Assembly (NCBI GenBank): GCA_934292725.1 | Contig: CAKQXY010000046.1 | Span: forward strand, 1 to 28,192 | DNA length: 28,192 nucleotides | Reading direction: 5' to 3' | From: an uncultured Lachnospiraceae bacterium | GTDB taxonomy: Bacteria > Bacillota > Clostridia > Lachnospirales > Lachnospiraceae | Part shown: piece by piece, positions 15,180 to 22,850 of the stretch | Numbering within the stretch: position 1 is the stretch's first letter | Layout of the letters: every line of letters starts with the position of its first letter | The notes under the pieces: generated by a model | The model's database searches: none | What the model was told of the DNA's origin: nothing | The model's input: the letters and a program-made list of their open reading frames with translations, nothing else | Made by a program: the position numbers and the translations under genes

Positions 15180-16826
15180 TTATCTGCTGAAATAATAATC
15201 AAAAATTTGTCCCGCAACTGGTGCTGCAACAATTCCGCCGGCACCGCCCTTTTCAATCATGACACAGACTGCGATTTCACTTACATCATTTGTTCCATAA
15301 CCACAGAACCATGCATGATAATTTTTTGTGGAATCATACTGCGCTGATCCTGTTTTTCCAGATACTCTCGCATATTGGCTGCCTCCGGCTGCTGCCGTTC
15401 CATTTGTAATAACATATGTCAGAAATTCATCCATAAGCTCTGCTTCTGCCTTTGTGCACACACTGCGCAGCGCCTTTGGCTTTGTCTGTTCTACAACATT
15501 TCCATTTGCATCAAGATAGTGATCTACAAGATAAGGCGTCATCATGACACCATCATTTGCGATAGCCGCATACATCATCAGATTTAATAACGGCGTTACA
15601 GTTGTCGTTCCCTGTCCAATGGCAAGCTGCATTCTTGACCACACGCTGTCATCTGAGGCAATATCAAAATGGCTCGTTTTGTATGGGAAATCCACCTGAC
15701 TTCTGTCACTTTGATTGTATCCAAAATCCTCTGCCAGCTTCTGCCATTTTGTTGAATTAAGTGTCTGCGCTATCGTATCAAACGCACCATTGCACGACAT
15801 ACCTAAAATTCCATAAATATCCAGTTCTCCATGCGCAACACCATCATGACAGTTTACAACGTAATCACCGTTTGTATATGTTCCGGTGCAAGTATAGTGA
15901 AAATCCTGCCATGTATCTGGATTTTCACGAATATATTCAAGCAATGTAATAAGCTTAAAAGTAGATCCCGGAGGATAAGTTCCCTGCGTTGCATGATTCA
16001 TCATGTTCTGCGTTGTATTTTCCTCTGATGTCAGCCAGCTCCATTGCTCCTCCACTGTGTTTGGATCAAAATTAGGTGAAGAAACCATAGCTAAAATCTT
16101 TCCAGTAGATGGCTCCACCACAGTAATTGAGCCTGTCTTTCCGTCAAGCTGTCTATAACAAAAATCCTGCAAACCAGAATCGAGTGTTGTCACAAGCGTA
16201 TCTCCCTGTGTCTTAACACCAAGAAACTCATTTTTTAACTTTGTCCAAAAATCGACATGACTTGTCAGAAGATTTAGCTTCTGAGTATCTTCAAGGCCAT
16301 AGCCGCCAAGCACGGAATAGCCTACTGTATGCGCATACCAATTTGTGTATGGATATGCGCGCACCTCAGTTCCATCCTCTCTTGTCTGCGTGGTAGCCAC
16401 TACAACACCATCACTTGTAACAATATCGCCCTTTCGAATCAGCTGCGCCATATTTTGCTGCCTTGTATTATATTTGCTTGAAAGAACATCATCCTTTCCT
16501 TTCACCTCAAAATAAATAAAATACAAAAGCATTGCACCAAGCAGTGATACTAAAATTGCACCTGCCACTTTAATTTCATGCTGGCGGCTTGTCGGCTTTT
16601 TTTCTTTTTTTGCCCGTTTTTTAGTGGTGTTTTTTACTTTTTTCTGTGCCTTTGGTTCTTGTTTTGCTTCCTCTTTTTTGATTTCTGGCTTTTGCTCCTG
16701 TTTCTCTGCAGCTGCTTCTTCATTCTTTTTTTCTGGTTTTACTTCTTCGTTTTTCTTTACAGCTGCTTCTTTCTCGTTAATAATGGACTCTTTCTTTGAT
16801 TCTCTCAAGTCTTTCCACCTCATTCT
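15180..16826 (-). CDS. Class B penicillin-binding protein (transpeptidase), PbpA-like
   Basis: This enzyme cross-links peptidoglycan as partner of the SEDS protein encoded just before it. In the 548-residue protein a Lys/Glu-rich cytoplasmic tail (about 1-85) precedes one membrane helix (86-106); outside lies a short dimerisation region and the transpeptidase with PGSTFK (nucleophile Ser288), SCNG and KTGSAQ. It lacks PASTA domains and a long pedestal, so resembles actinobacterial PbpA more than PBP2 or FtsI. The start overlaps the SEDS gene. ATG at 16826 has no clear ribosome site; TTG at 16811, with AGGTGG six bases upstream, is a serious alternative. It is the last gene of the run, and translation is probably coupled to the SEDS gene. 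Confidence 0.88.
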   Translation of the reverse strand, partial: RMRWKDLRESKKESIINEKEAAVKKNEEVKPEKKNEEAAAEKQEQKPEIKKEEAKQEPKAQKKVKNTTKKRAKKEKKPTSRQHEIKVAGAILVSLLGAMLLYFIYFEVKGKDDVLSSKYNTRQQNMAQLIRKGDIVTSDGVVVATTQTREDGTEVRAYPYTNWYAHTVGYSVLGGYGLEDTQKLNLLTSHVDFWTKLKNEFLGVKTQGDTLVTTLDSGLQDFCYRQLDGKTGSITVVEPSTGKILAMVSSPNFDPNTVEEQWSWLTSEENTTQNMMNHATQGTYPPGSTFKLITLLEYIRENPDTWQDFHYTCTGTYTNGDYVVNCHDGVAHGELDIYGILGMSCNGAFDTIAQTLNSTKWQKLAEDFGYNQSDRSQVDFPYKTSHFDIASDDSVWSRMQLAIGQGTTTVTPLLNLMMYAAIANDGVMMTPYLVDHYLDANGNVVEQTKPKALRSVCTKAEAELMDEFLTYVITNGTAAAGGSQYARVSGKTGSAQYDSTKNYHAWFCGYGTNDVSEIAVCVMIEKGGAGGIVAAPVAGQIFDYYFSR

Positions 16827-18117
16827 GACGTTTGATATACAGTTCCTGCATGATTCCAAAAATAATAAATGTACTTAACACAGAGCTTCCTCCGTAGCTG
16901 ACTAACGGAAGCGTTACGCCTGTAAGCGGAATAAATTTAATTCCGCCTCCGATTGTCAAAAAGACCTGTGTGCCATAGATGGCTGTAAGACCAATTCCAA
17001 TCAGCTTATAAAATGGAAGATACAGCTCTGCTGCGACTGCAATAAACATTAACAGACATGCAATACAAATTAAAATCAGACAAATGCCAATGATGCCGCC
17101 AAGCTCCTCGCAGACTGCTGTAAAGATACAGTCCATGATAACCTCTGGTGTTTTAGATGGCTGTCCTTTGTAAAGTCCCTGTCCGAACCATCCGCCTGTT
17201 CCAATTCCAAACAAGGAATTTCCGATCTGATTTCCTTTTCCGTAAAAATCAGCAAATGGATGAAGCCATGTCTGAACACGCACACGCACATGGGCGAACA
17301 AATAATACGCTGCGATGCAGGCAAAAAAGCCGGCAATTAGTCCAAGAAAAAGATAAGCTTTCTGTTTCGTTGCCACATATAACATCATCAAATAAGAAAC
17401 AAAGAAAATGAGCGCAGCACCAAGGTCTCTTGAGGCAACAAGAATTACTCCGTGAACTGCTGCGATTACTGCTGACAAGAGTACACGCTTTATATCTGTG
17501 CGCTCACGAAGCAGTACCGCAATCAGCAGTACAAAGCTTATCTTTACAAACTCAGACGGCTGAAAGCTGAAAAATCCCAGATTGATATAGAGATTTGCAC
17601 CTCTTGTAATTTTACCAAGCACAAGCACTATGCCAAGCATTAAAATACCGATGATACCCATCACAATCGCCCAGTTACGTGCCGCCTTCAGTTTTGCAAA
17701 CATTTTTGGAACTATTAGTGTAAGCACTGAGGAACCTACTACTATAATATACTGCTTTATTGACTGTCTTGGGTTTAGCCTTGTAAGCAGAATAAAACCA
17801 ATTGACAAAAACATAAGCATATGGCTTAGCAGCGCTAAATTTGCTTTTTTGTACATATGGCGGTATACAAGAAGATACACCATAAAATAAAGCATAATAG
17901 CTGCATAGTAGCCCACTATCAGTATGCTTCTCTCTTTCACTGCGATCACAGCAAAACCTAGTGTCAAAAATGAAAAGGTCAAAAGGTTCATTCCCCAATA
18001 ACACCCTCTCATATTTTCAACACTCTTATATCGAAGTGACCAAAATGCCAGCACCGTATATAAGATCATTACAATGATCATCGAATATTTACATACACTC
18101 GTTAATAATGTTGTCAT
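16777..18117 (-). CDS. SEDS-family peptidoglycan polymerase (FtsW/RodA/SpoVE)
   Basis: SEDS proteins polymerise lipid II into glycan strands with a class B PBP partner. The 446-residue membrane protein has many helices, the large outer loop HPFADFYGKGNQ with the likely catalytic aspartate, then FGIGTGGWFGQGL, the CEELGGIIG motif and the C-terminal LPLVSYGGSS signature. It is longer than typical FtsW/RodA (about 370-400) through an N-terminal stretch of some 110 residues holding three or four extra helices, as in actinobacterial RodA. The ATG has AAAGGGAAG upstream. It overlaps the PBP gene by about 50 bases. A TATACT sequence at 18140-18145 could be an internal -10 box but has no good -35. 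Whether it serves elongation, division or sporulation is undecided. Confidence 0.92.
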   Translation of the reverse strand: MTTLLTSVCKYSMIIVMILYTVLAFWSLRYKSVENMRGCYWGMNLLTFSFLTLGFAVIAVKERSILIVGYYAAIMLYFMVYLLVYRHMYKKANLALLSHMLMFLSIGFILLTRLNPRQSIKQYIIVVGSSVLTLIVPKMFAKLKAARNWAIVMGIIGILMLGIVLVLGKITRGANLYINLGFFSFQPSEFVKISFVLLIAVLLRERTDIKRVLLSAVIAAVHGVILVASRDLGAALIFFVSYLMMLYVATKQKAYLFLGLIAGFFACIAAYYLFAHVRVRVQTWLHPFADFYGKGNQIGNSLFGIGTGGWFGQGLYKGQPSKTPEVIMDCIFTAVCEELGGIIGICLILICIACLLMFIAVAAELYLPFYKLIGIGLTAIYGTQVFLTIGGGIKFIPLTGVTLPLVSYGGSSVLSTFIIFGIMQELYIKRQNEVERLERIKERVHY

Positions 18118-18159
18118 CTATTCTTCCCTTTCGTTGTCTAGTATACTGCTGACCCCTTT

Positions 18160-20379
18160 TTACTCAGCGCCTCTTTTATAATGACCGCGTGTTGTATTTT
18201 CAAGTTTTGCCGACGTCTTTCCTGTCTTAGCAAGCTCTTTGTATACAGCTAATACCTCTGCCATCTGTGTTTGTGTTTCTGTAGTAAAGCTTAATCTTAC
18301 ACTGCGAAGCGAAAGTGTACGCACAGACGACCACTGATCGGCCAGAGACAGCGGCAGACTGTTATAAATCACGTTATAACATTCCCTGCAATTATTTTTA
18401 ACAGGAAAACGGTTTCTCATTCGGTCTACAAGTGTCAGTTCTACTGGCTGTTTTTTACATCCAATAGTATTTTTACAAATACACTGCGCAGACACCATCA
18501 TTGGAATCCTGCCATACACAATCAGTTCACTTGTCAAATCTGCTGATTCTTCCAACTCTTTTCTATTTAACTCAACAGAAAGCGTCCTGTATTGATTTCC
18601 CCATGAAGAAAGCTCCTTTGCAGCCTGCGTATTCCAGCTGTACAGACTGTGATCTGATGATACCTTTCCTGGCAGCAGATACTTCTGCGCAAATAACCAT
18701 GCCTCCGGCGTAGAAGCTAGAATGCCATCAAAACCTGCACCACTAATAATTTCTTTATGATCTAAATACCACGGCTCATTCTCCTGACGAAAGACCTTTG
18801 GCAAATATAAGAAACACGTTTTTCCTGTCTGGTGTGCTTTTTGCACAAGTTTCTCATATTCATCAGGCTCACATATATGACTGTCAATTGTCAGCTGACT
18901 AATCCAATCCTGCGATAAAAGCACTTCAAACTGCTCTTTTGTCTCAGCCGACGCATGCCAAATCAATGCTACACCCTGCACATCTGTCACTGTTTTCTGT
19001 GCTTTCTCTTTGAAAGTTTCCGCTGATATGACAGATTCTCTGTGCCATACTTTAAGAAGCTCATCTTTGATTGACTGTACTCCTGTTCTTCTAAGCTCAT
19101 TTAGCACACCAACTGGGCAAAAGGATGCTTCATCTGTCTCAATTGTAAGAGACTCCCATGAAAAATCAGTATCGCCAAGCTTTTCCATTTGCTTTTGAAT
19201 AGCTTCCTTTGTGAGTGGGCGGCTTTTTGCTTCCTGCACCATTCCTGCACTGACAGTAATCTCTTTTTCTTGCAGCATGCTCACATGACCATCTTCACAC
19301 TCTGCAGCCGCAGTCACAGACAGTATAGCAGGTTTTCCCTGATAAATCTTTACCGTTCCTTTTATATTTTCTTTCAATTTTGTTCCAATATAGTCGGTAC
19401 GGATCTTTTCAAGGAATACATCCTCTCCTGCACGAAAATCAGGTGCCGTATATGTTATCATGGAAGTGCCGTTATGTCTTGTATAATAGCCATCTGTAAA
19501 TCCTTTTCTGTTAAACAGACCAAGCAAATGCTTCTTGTCTGCCTCAGACACACGATATGGTGCTTTTGGATTTGTCAGGTAACGATCAAGATACTTGCGG
19601 TAAATGCAGACTACACCCGCTGTGTACTCTGGCTTTTTCATTCTTCCTTCGATTTTAAGGGAATAAACTCCAGCTTCTATAAGTTTGGGTAAAATTTCTA
19701 TTGTACACAGATCCTTTGGGCTTAAAATATAGCCCTTTTGCTGCGGCAAAATCACTTTTCCATTTTGTTCAACGCTATACGCCATACGACATGGCTGCGC
19801 ACAGCGTCCTCTGTTGCCGCTTCGTCCGCCTGCAATACTTGAAAACAGACACTGACCTGAGTAGCAATAGCAAAGTGCTCCATGCACAAAGCTCTCAATC
19901 TCCAGATCACAGCTTTTATGGATGCTGCGAATCTCATCAAGTGAAAGCTCACGTGGCGTTACTATACGCGTTGCACCAAGTTCTTTTAATTTTTCTGCTG
20001 AAAGTTCTCCGCTCATTATCATCTGTGTGCTGGCATGAATCGCCAGATCTGGAAACCACTCACGCACACGGCGAAAGACACCAAAATCCTGCACAATCAC
20101 TGCATCGAGTCCCTGGCGATAAAAAGGCAAAAGATACTCATACAGTTCATCCATTTCCTGTTCTTTTAATAACGTGTTGACAGTAAGATATAATTTTTTT
20201 CCATGCAAATGCGCGTAATCAATCGCATCTAAAAGTGATTCACTCTCTGCATTGTCTGCATAGGCTCTCGCTCCAAAGCGGCTTCCGCCTATATATACAG
20301 CATCTGCACCTGCTGCAAATGCCGCGTACATCGTCTCTACAGACCCGGCTGGTGCAAGCAGCTCTGCTATTTGTTTCAT
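18160..20379 (-). CDS. U32 family protein with DUF3656, probable RNA hydroxylation enzyme
   Basis: The 739-residue protein starts ELLAPAGSVETMYAAFAAGA, the U32 signature, and carries the family Cys-rich block HGALCYCYSGQC and GRCAQPCR, thought to bind an iron-sulfur cluster. DUF3656 follows (about 350-480), then a degenerate second barrel with CxxCxx-like cysteines near the end. U32 proteins were named collagenases, but several are now known to insert hydroxyl groups into RNA: E. coli RlhA, which shares the U32 plus DUF3656 layout (653 residues), acts on 23S rRNA C2501, and TrhP acts on tRNA. An rRNA role here is inference. The gene follows zapA after a hairpin and precedes the SEDS gene by 42 bases. 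The start has an AGG-type site. Confidence 0.85.
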   Translation of the reverse strand: MKQIAELLAPAGSVETMYAAFAAGADAVYIGGSRFGARAYADNAESESLLDAIDYAHLHGKKLYLTVNTLLKEQEMDELYEYLLPFYRQGLDAVIVQDFGVFRRVREWFPDLAIHASTQMIMSGELSAEKLKELGATRIVTPRELSLDEIRSIHKSCDLEIESFVHGALCYCYSGQCLFSSIAGGRSGNRGRCAQPCRMAYSVEQNGKVILPQQKGYILSPKDLCTIEILPKLIEAGVYSLKIEGRMKKPEYTAGVVCIYRKYLDRYLTNPKAPYRVSEADKKHLLGLFNRKGFTDGYYTRHNGTSMITYTAPDFRAGEDVFLEKIRTDYIGTKLKENIKGTVKIYQGKPAILSVTAAAECEDGHVSMLQEKEITVSAGMVQEAKSRPLTKEAIQKQMEKLGDTDFSWESLTIETDEASFCPVGVLNELRRTGVQSIKDELLKVWHRESVISAETFKEKAQKTVTDVQGVALIWHASAETKEQFEVLLSQDWISQLTIDSHICEPDEYEKLVQKAHQTGKTCFLYLPKVFRQENEPWYLDHKEIISGAGFDGILASTPEAWLFAQKYLLPGKVSSDHSLYSWNTQAAKELSSWGNQYRTLSVELNRKELEESADLTSELIVYGRIPMMVSAQCICKNTIGCKKQPVELTLVDRMRNRFPVKNNCRECYNVIYNSLPLSLADQWSSVRTLSLRSVRLSFTTETQTQMAEVLAVYKELAKTGKTSAKLENTTRGHYKRGAE

Positions 20380-20433
20380 CTTTTATGCCTGCCTTTCCTT
20401 TATTTTTAATTAAAAGCTATTGACTTAAAGCAC

Positions 20434-20460
20434 AAAGCCCCGGCATACTGCCCGGGCTTT
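20434..20460 (-). terminator. GC-rich hairpin after zapA, probable terminator
   Basis: AAAGCCC and GGGCTTT are inverted copies, with a further GG/CC inside and one bulge, nine bases after the zapA stop. On the minus strand the T tract is interrupted (TTTGTGCTTT), so it may only partly stop transcription into the U32 gene. The plus-strand T run (TTTTCT) is better, but no plus-strand gene precedes it. Confidence 0.55.
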
Positions 20461-20468
20461 TCTATAGT

Positions 20469-20954
20469 TTATTTTTTCTTGTGCACCGCTGCATTGTTTG
20501 CAAATGATCCATACGGCGGATATTGTTTTTTCTCTTGTGATGTCTGCGCGGTCTGTGTATTTTTTGCCTCTGTCTCTTTTGCTAATGACTGCAAATATGG
20601 ACATACTGCCTGTGTCTGAGGCTTCTCCTGCAGCTGCTTTTTTAAGCTTGCTATTGTCATCTGCATATTGACCATCTCGCGCTTCATATTGTAAAATTCT
20701 GCTTCCTGCTGCTCGTACTTTTTTGTTGCTTCCTCTGCCTGCTGCTTCATGCGGCAGTAATCATCTGCCATATTCATAAGCAAAATGATCTGGCGAAAAG
20801 CATTTGCCTGCTTGCTGTACGCTGACTGACGATGCAAAAGCTCCATTTTTTCATTAATATACTCTGCAAGCTCTCTTACGTAGGATGCGTCCTGATCGGT
20901 GCTGATCTTATACACCTTATCCTCTATTATAACATCTGTACTATTTCTTTCCAT
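20469..20954 (-). CDS. zapA: Cell division protein ZapA, C-terminally extended
   Basis: ZapA bundles FtsZ filaments at the division site. The N-terminal part (about 1-90, with VIIEDKVYKIS and ASYVRELAEYINEKM) is the ZapA domain, followed by a coiled coil (about 65-120, KQQAEEATKKYEQQEAEF) and a low-complexity tail rich in Gln, Lys, Thr and Pro with YPPYGS near the end. At 161 residues it is longer than B. subtilis ZapA (85). The start at 20954 is chosen because the family domain begins there and a GAGGG site lies about ten bases upstream; an ORF to 21011 would overlap ruvB. It lies 22 bases after the ruvB stop and is probably cotranscribed with ruvAB. Confidence 0.85.
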   Translation of the reverse strand: MERNSTDVIIEDKVYKISTDQDASYVRELAEYINEKMELLHRQSAYSKQANAFRQIILLMNMADDYCRMKQQAEEATKKYEQQEAEFYNMKREMVNMQMTIASLKKQLQEKPQTQAVCPYLQSLAKETEAKNTQTAQTSQEKKQYPPYGSFANNAAVHKKK

Positions 20955-20976
20955 GTTCTTAAAACCCTCAAAAATC

Positions 20977-21978
20977 TCATACTTTAGGCACCGGTCTGTG
21001 AAGGTGCTCATAAGCTAAACGTGTGATTGCTCTTCCTCTTGGTGTACGCTCGATCAGTCCGTTTTGAATCAAATATGGCTCATAAACATCCTCAATCGTG
21101 CCTGAATCTTCGCCTAATGCAGCTGCGATTGTATCTAATCCCACCGGACCACCGCCAAACTTATCTGCAATTGTCTCTAAGATTGCGCGGTCTCCCTTGT
21201 CAAGTCCAAGGCGATCTACCTCAAGAAGATCAAGTGCGTACTCTGCAACTTCTTTTGTAATAACACTGTCATAGCGCACCTGCGCAAAATCACGCACACG
21301 CTTTAACAGACGATTTGCAAGACGCGGTGTTCCTCTTGAGCGACGGGCAAGCTCTAACGCACCTTCTTTCTCAAGCGTAACATTTAATACATTAGCAGAA
21401 CGCTCAAGCACCTGCACAAGCTCATTTGTCGTATAAAAATCAAGCTTATGCACAACACCAAATCTGTCACGAAGAGGGGCTGTTAAAAGACCAACTCTTG
21501 TTGTTGCACCCACTAATGTAAATTTGGGCAGGTCTAAACGGATAGAACGCGCTGTCGCGCCCTTTCCGATCATTATATCAATCTCAAAATCCTCCATCGC
21601 CGGATATAAAACTTCCTCGACCTGACGGCTCAGACGATGAATCTCATCGACAAAAAGCACATCATTTTCAGACAGGCTGTTTAAAATAGCTGCCATATCG
21701 CCTGGTTTTTCAATGGCTGGGCCTGACGTAATTTTAATATTGCTACCCATCTCATTTGCAATAATTCCGGCAAGTGTCGTCTTTCCAAGTCCCGGAGGAC
21801 CATATAAAAGCACATGATCTAGTGCTTCTTTTCGCTTCTTTGCTGCCTCTATATATACCTTCAAGATCTCCTTGGCTTTTTCCTGTCCGATATACTCTGA
21901 CAGATACTGCGGCCTGAGATGGTTTTCCAGCACGTTTTCATTTTCTTCGAGCTGTGTCGTGATAATTCTTCTTTCCAT
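20977..21978 (-). CDS. ruvB: Holliday junction branch migration ATPase RuvB
   Basis: RuvB is the hexameric AAA+ motor that drives branch migration with RuvA. The 333-residue protein has the RuvB start LRPQYLSEYIGQ, Walker A GPPGLGKT, Walker B FVDEIHRL, sensor ATTRVGLLTAPLRDRF with the arginine finger, and a C-terminal winged helix (GGGPVGLDTIAAALGED to QNGLIERTPRGR). Length is normal. AGAGGAAC precedes the ATG. It lies 83 bases downstream of ruvA and is read from the same promoter. ruvC is not in the window. Confidence 0.97.
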   Translation of the reverse strand: MERRIITTQLEENENVLENHLRPQYLSEYIGQEKAKEILKVYIEAAKKRKEALDHVLLYGPPGLGKTTLAGIIANEMGSNIKITSGPAIEKPGDMAAILNSLSENDVLFVDEIHRLSRQVEEVLYPAMEDFEIDIMIGKGATARSIRLDLPKFTLVGATTRVGLLTAPLRDRFGVVHKLDFYTTNELVQVLERSANVLNVTLEKEGALELARRSRGTPRLANRLLKRVRDFAQVRYDSVITKEVAEYALDLLEVDRLGLDKGDRAILETIADKFGGGPVGLDTIAAALGEDSGTIEDVYEPYLIQNGLIERTPRGRAITRLAYEHLHRPVPKV

Positions 21979-22061
21979 GTTGTTCCTCTGTTCTTTTCTT
22001 CGCAGTTATTCGGCCAGATATACAGCAGACACTGCAGACACAATTTCTGACACCACGTTTT

Positions 22062-22670
22062 TTATAATGTTTTCTTTAACGCAGCCTTAATGATTGCTTC
22101 TGTGCTTAGTGTCTCAATATCCCTAACTCCAGAGACTGCTTTGACTGCCTCAGATGCACTAAAGCCAAGTGCTGTCAATGCCTCGATTGCCTCAGCGCGA
22201 TTTGCATTAGTTTTCGAATCCGCAGCACCAGCTGAAACCATAGCAGACTGCTCTCCAAGAGTATCTGCAAGCGAAATTTTATCCTTTAACTCAAGAATCA
22301 TTTTCTGAGCTGTCTTAATTCCAATACCAGGTGCCTTTGCAATCGTCTTTGCATCCTGCGCGTAGATTGCAAAACGAAGTGTGTCCATTGACAATGCCGA
22401 CAAAATGCCAAGTGCTCCCTTCGGGCCAATACCGCTGACGCCAATCAGCAGCTCAAACATTTCCTGTTCCTCTTTACTTATAAAACCATATAACTGCATA
22501 GCATCTTCCTTCACATAAAGATATGTATACAGTTTAAATTCGCTGTTTTTTGCCGGAAGACGATTCAAAACAGTCTCCGGTACCCGGATGCAAAAACCAA
22601 TGCCGCCGCATTCAATTACCACGGCATCTGTGCTGTGTCCGGCATATATTCCTGAAATATAGGAAATCAT
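22062..22670 (-). CDS. ruvA: Holliday junction DNA-binding protein RuvA
   Basis: RuvA tetramers hold the four-way junction for RuvB. The 202-residue protein has the N-terminal OB fold (MISYISGIYAG), two helix-hairpin-helix motifs (LIGVSGIGPKGALGIL and KAPGIGIKTAQKMILELK) and a C-terminal three-helix domain that meets RuvB (EAIEALTALGFSASEAVKA). The start at 22670 is fixed by AAAGGAG six bases upstream and by family alignment; the ten-residue longer frame is not supported. A good promoter lies some 50 bases before it, so this is the first gene of ruvA-ruvB-zapA. Confidence 0.96.
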   Translation of the reverse strand: MISYISGIYAGHSTDAVVIECGGIGFCIRVPETVLNRLPAKNSEFKLYTYLYVKEDAMQLYGFISKEEQEMFELLIGVSGIGPKGALGILSALSMDTLRFAIYAQDAKTIAKAPGIGIKTAQKMILELKDKISLADTLGEQSAMVSAGAADSKTNANRAEAIEALTALGFSASEAVKAVSGVRDIETLSTEAIIKAALKKTL

Positions 22671-22717
22671 TTCATTCTCCTTTAATGCGCCCTTAAACAA
22701 AAAGGCATGTTCGCTTT

Positions 22718-22746
22718 AGTATAACATGGAAAAAGGCGCTTGGCAA
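22718..22746 (-). promoter_or_regulatory. Sigma-A promoter of ruvAB
   Basis: On the minus strand TTGCCA (22746-22741) and TATACT (22723-22718) are 17 bases apart. It starts nine bases after the nrdD terminator hairpin ends its T tract. No LexA-type (CGAACxxxxGTTCG) box is complete, although CGAACAT follows the -10 box. Confidence 0.8.
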
Positions 22747-22749
22747 GAT

Positions 22750-22790
22750 GAAAGAAAAGACGTGTATGAGATAAAAATCCCAACACGTCT
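22750..22790 (-). terminator. Rho-independent terminator of nrdD
   Basis: On the minus strand AGACGTGT (22790-22783) pairs perfectly with ACACGTCT (22765-22758) around a 17-base loop and is followed by TTTTCTTTC. It lies about 48 bases after the nrdD stop. Confidence 0.85.
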
Positions 22791-22804
22791 CTCTTAATAT
22801 TAAT

Positions 22805-22850
22805 TTACAGATGTGCAGCTTACAGATGTGCAGCTGTTTACAGATGCAGC
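22805..22850. repeat. 15-bp tandem repeat at the 3' end of nrdD
   Basis: A 15-bp unit is perfectly repeated at 22805-22819 and 22820-22834. A third copy, missing two bases, covers 22838-22850 and contains the nrdD stop codon and last sense codons. The two outer copies are therefore tandem duplicates of the gene's own end, probably from replication slippage. Confidence 0.85.

Noticed and set aside
16578..16878. Phe/Ser-rich open frames on the plus strand opposite the PBP gene
   Set aside because: They are the complement of the Lys/Glu-rich PBP tail, with no ribosome site or family features.
18118..18159. Separate promoter for the SEDS gene
   Set aside because: TATACT is present at 18140-18145, but no -35 box or extended -10 supports it, so it was not listed as a feature.
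22700..22720. LexA box at the ruvAB promoter
   Set aside because: CGAACAT is present just after the -10 box, but the second half-site GTTCG at the correct spacing is missing.
22805..22850. Start of a CRISPR array
   Set aside because: The copies are contiguous with no spacers and are duplicates of the nrdD end.
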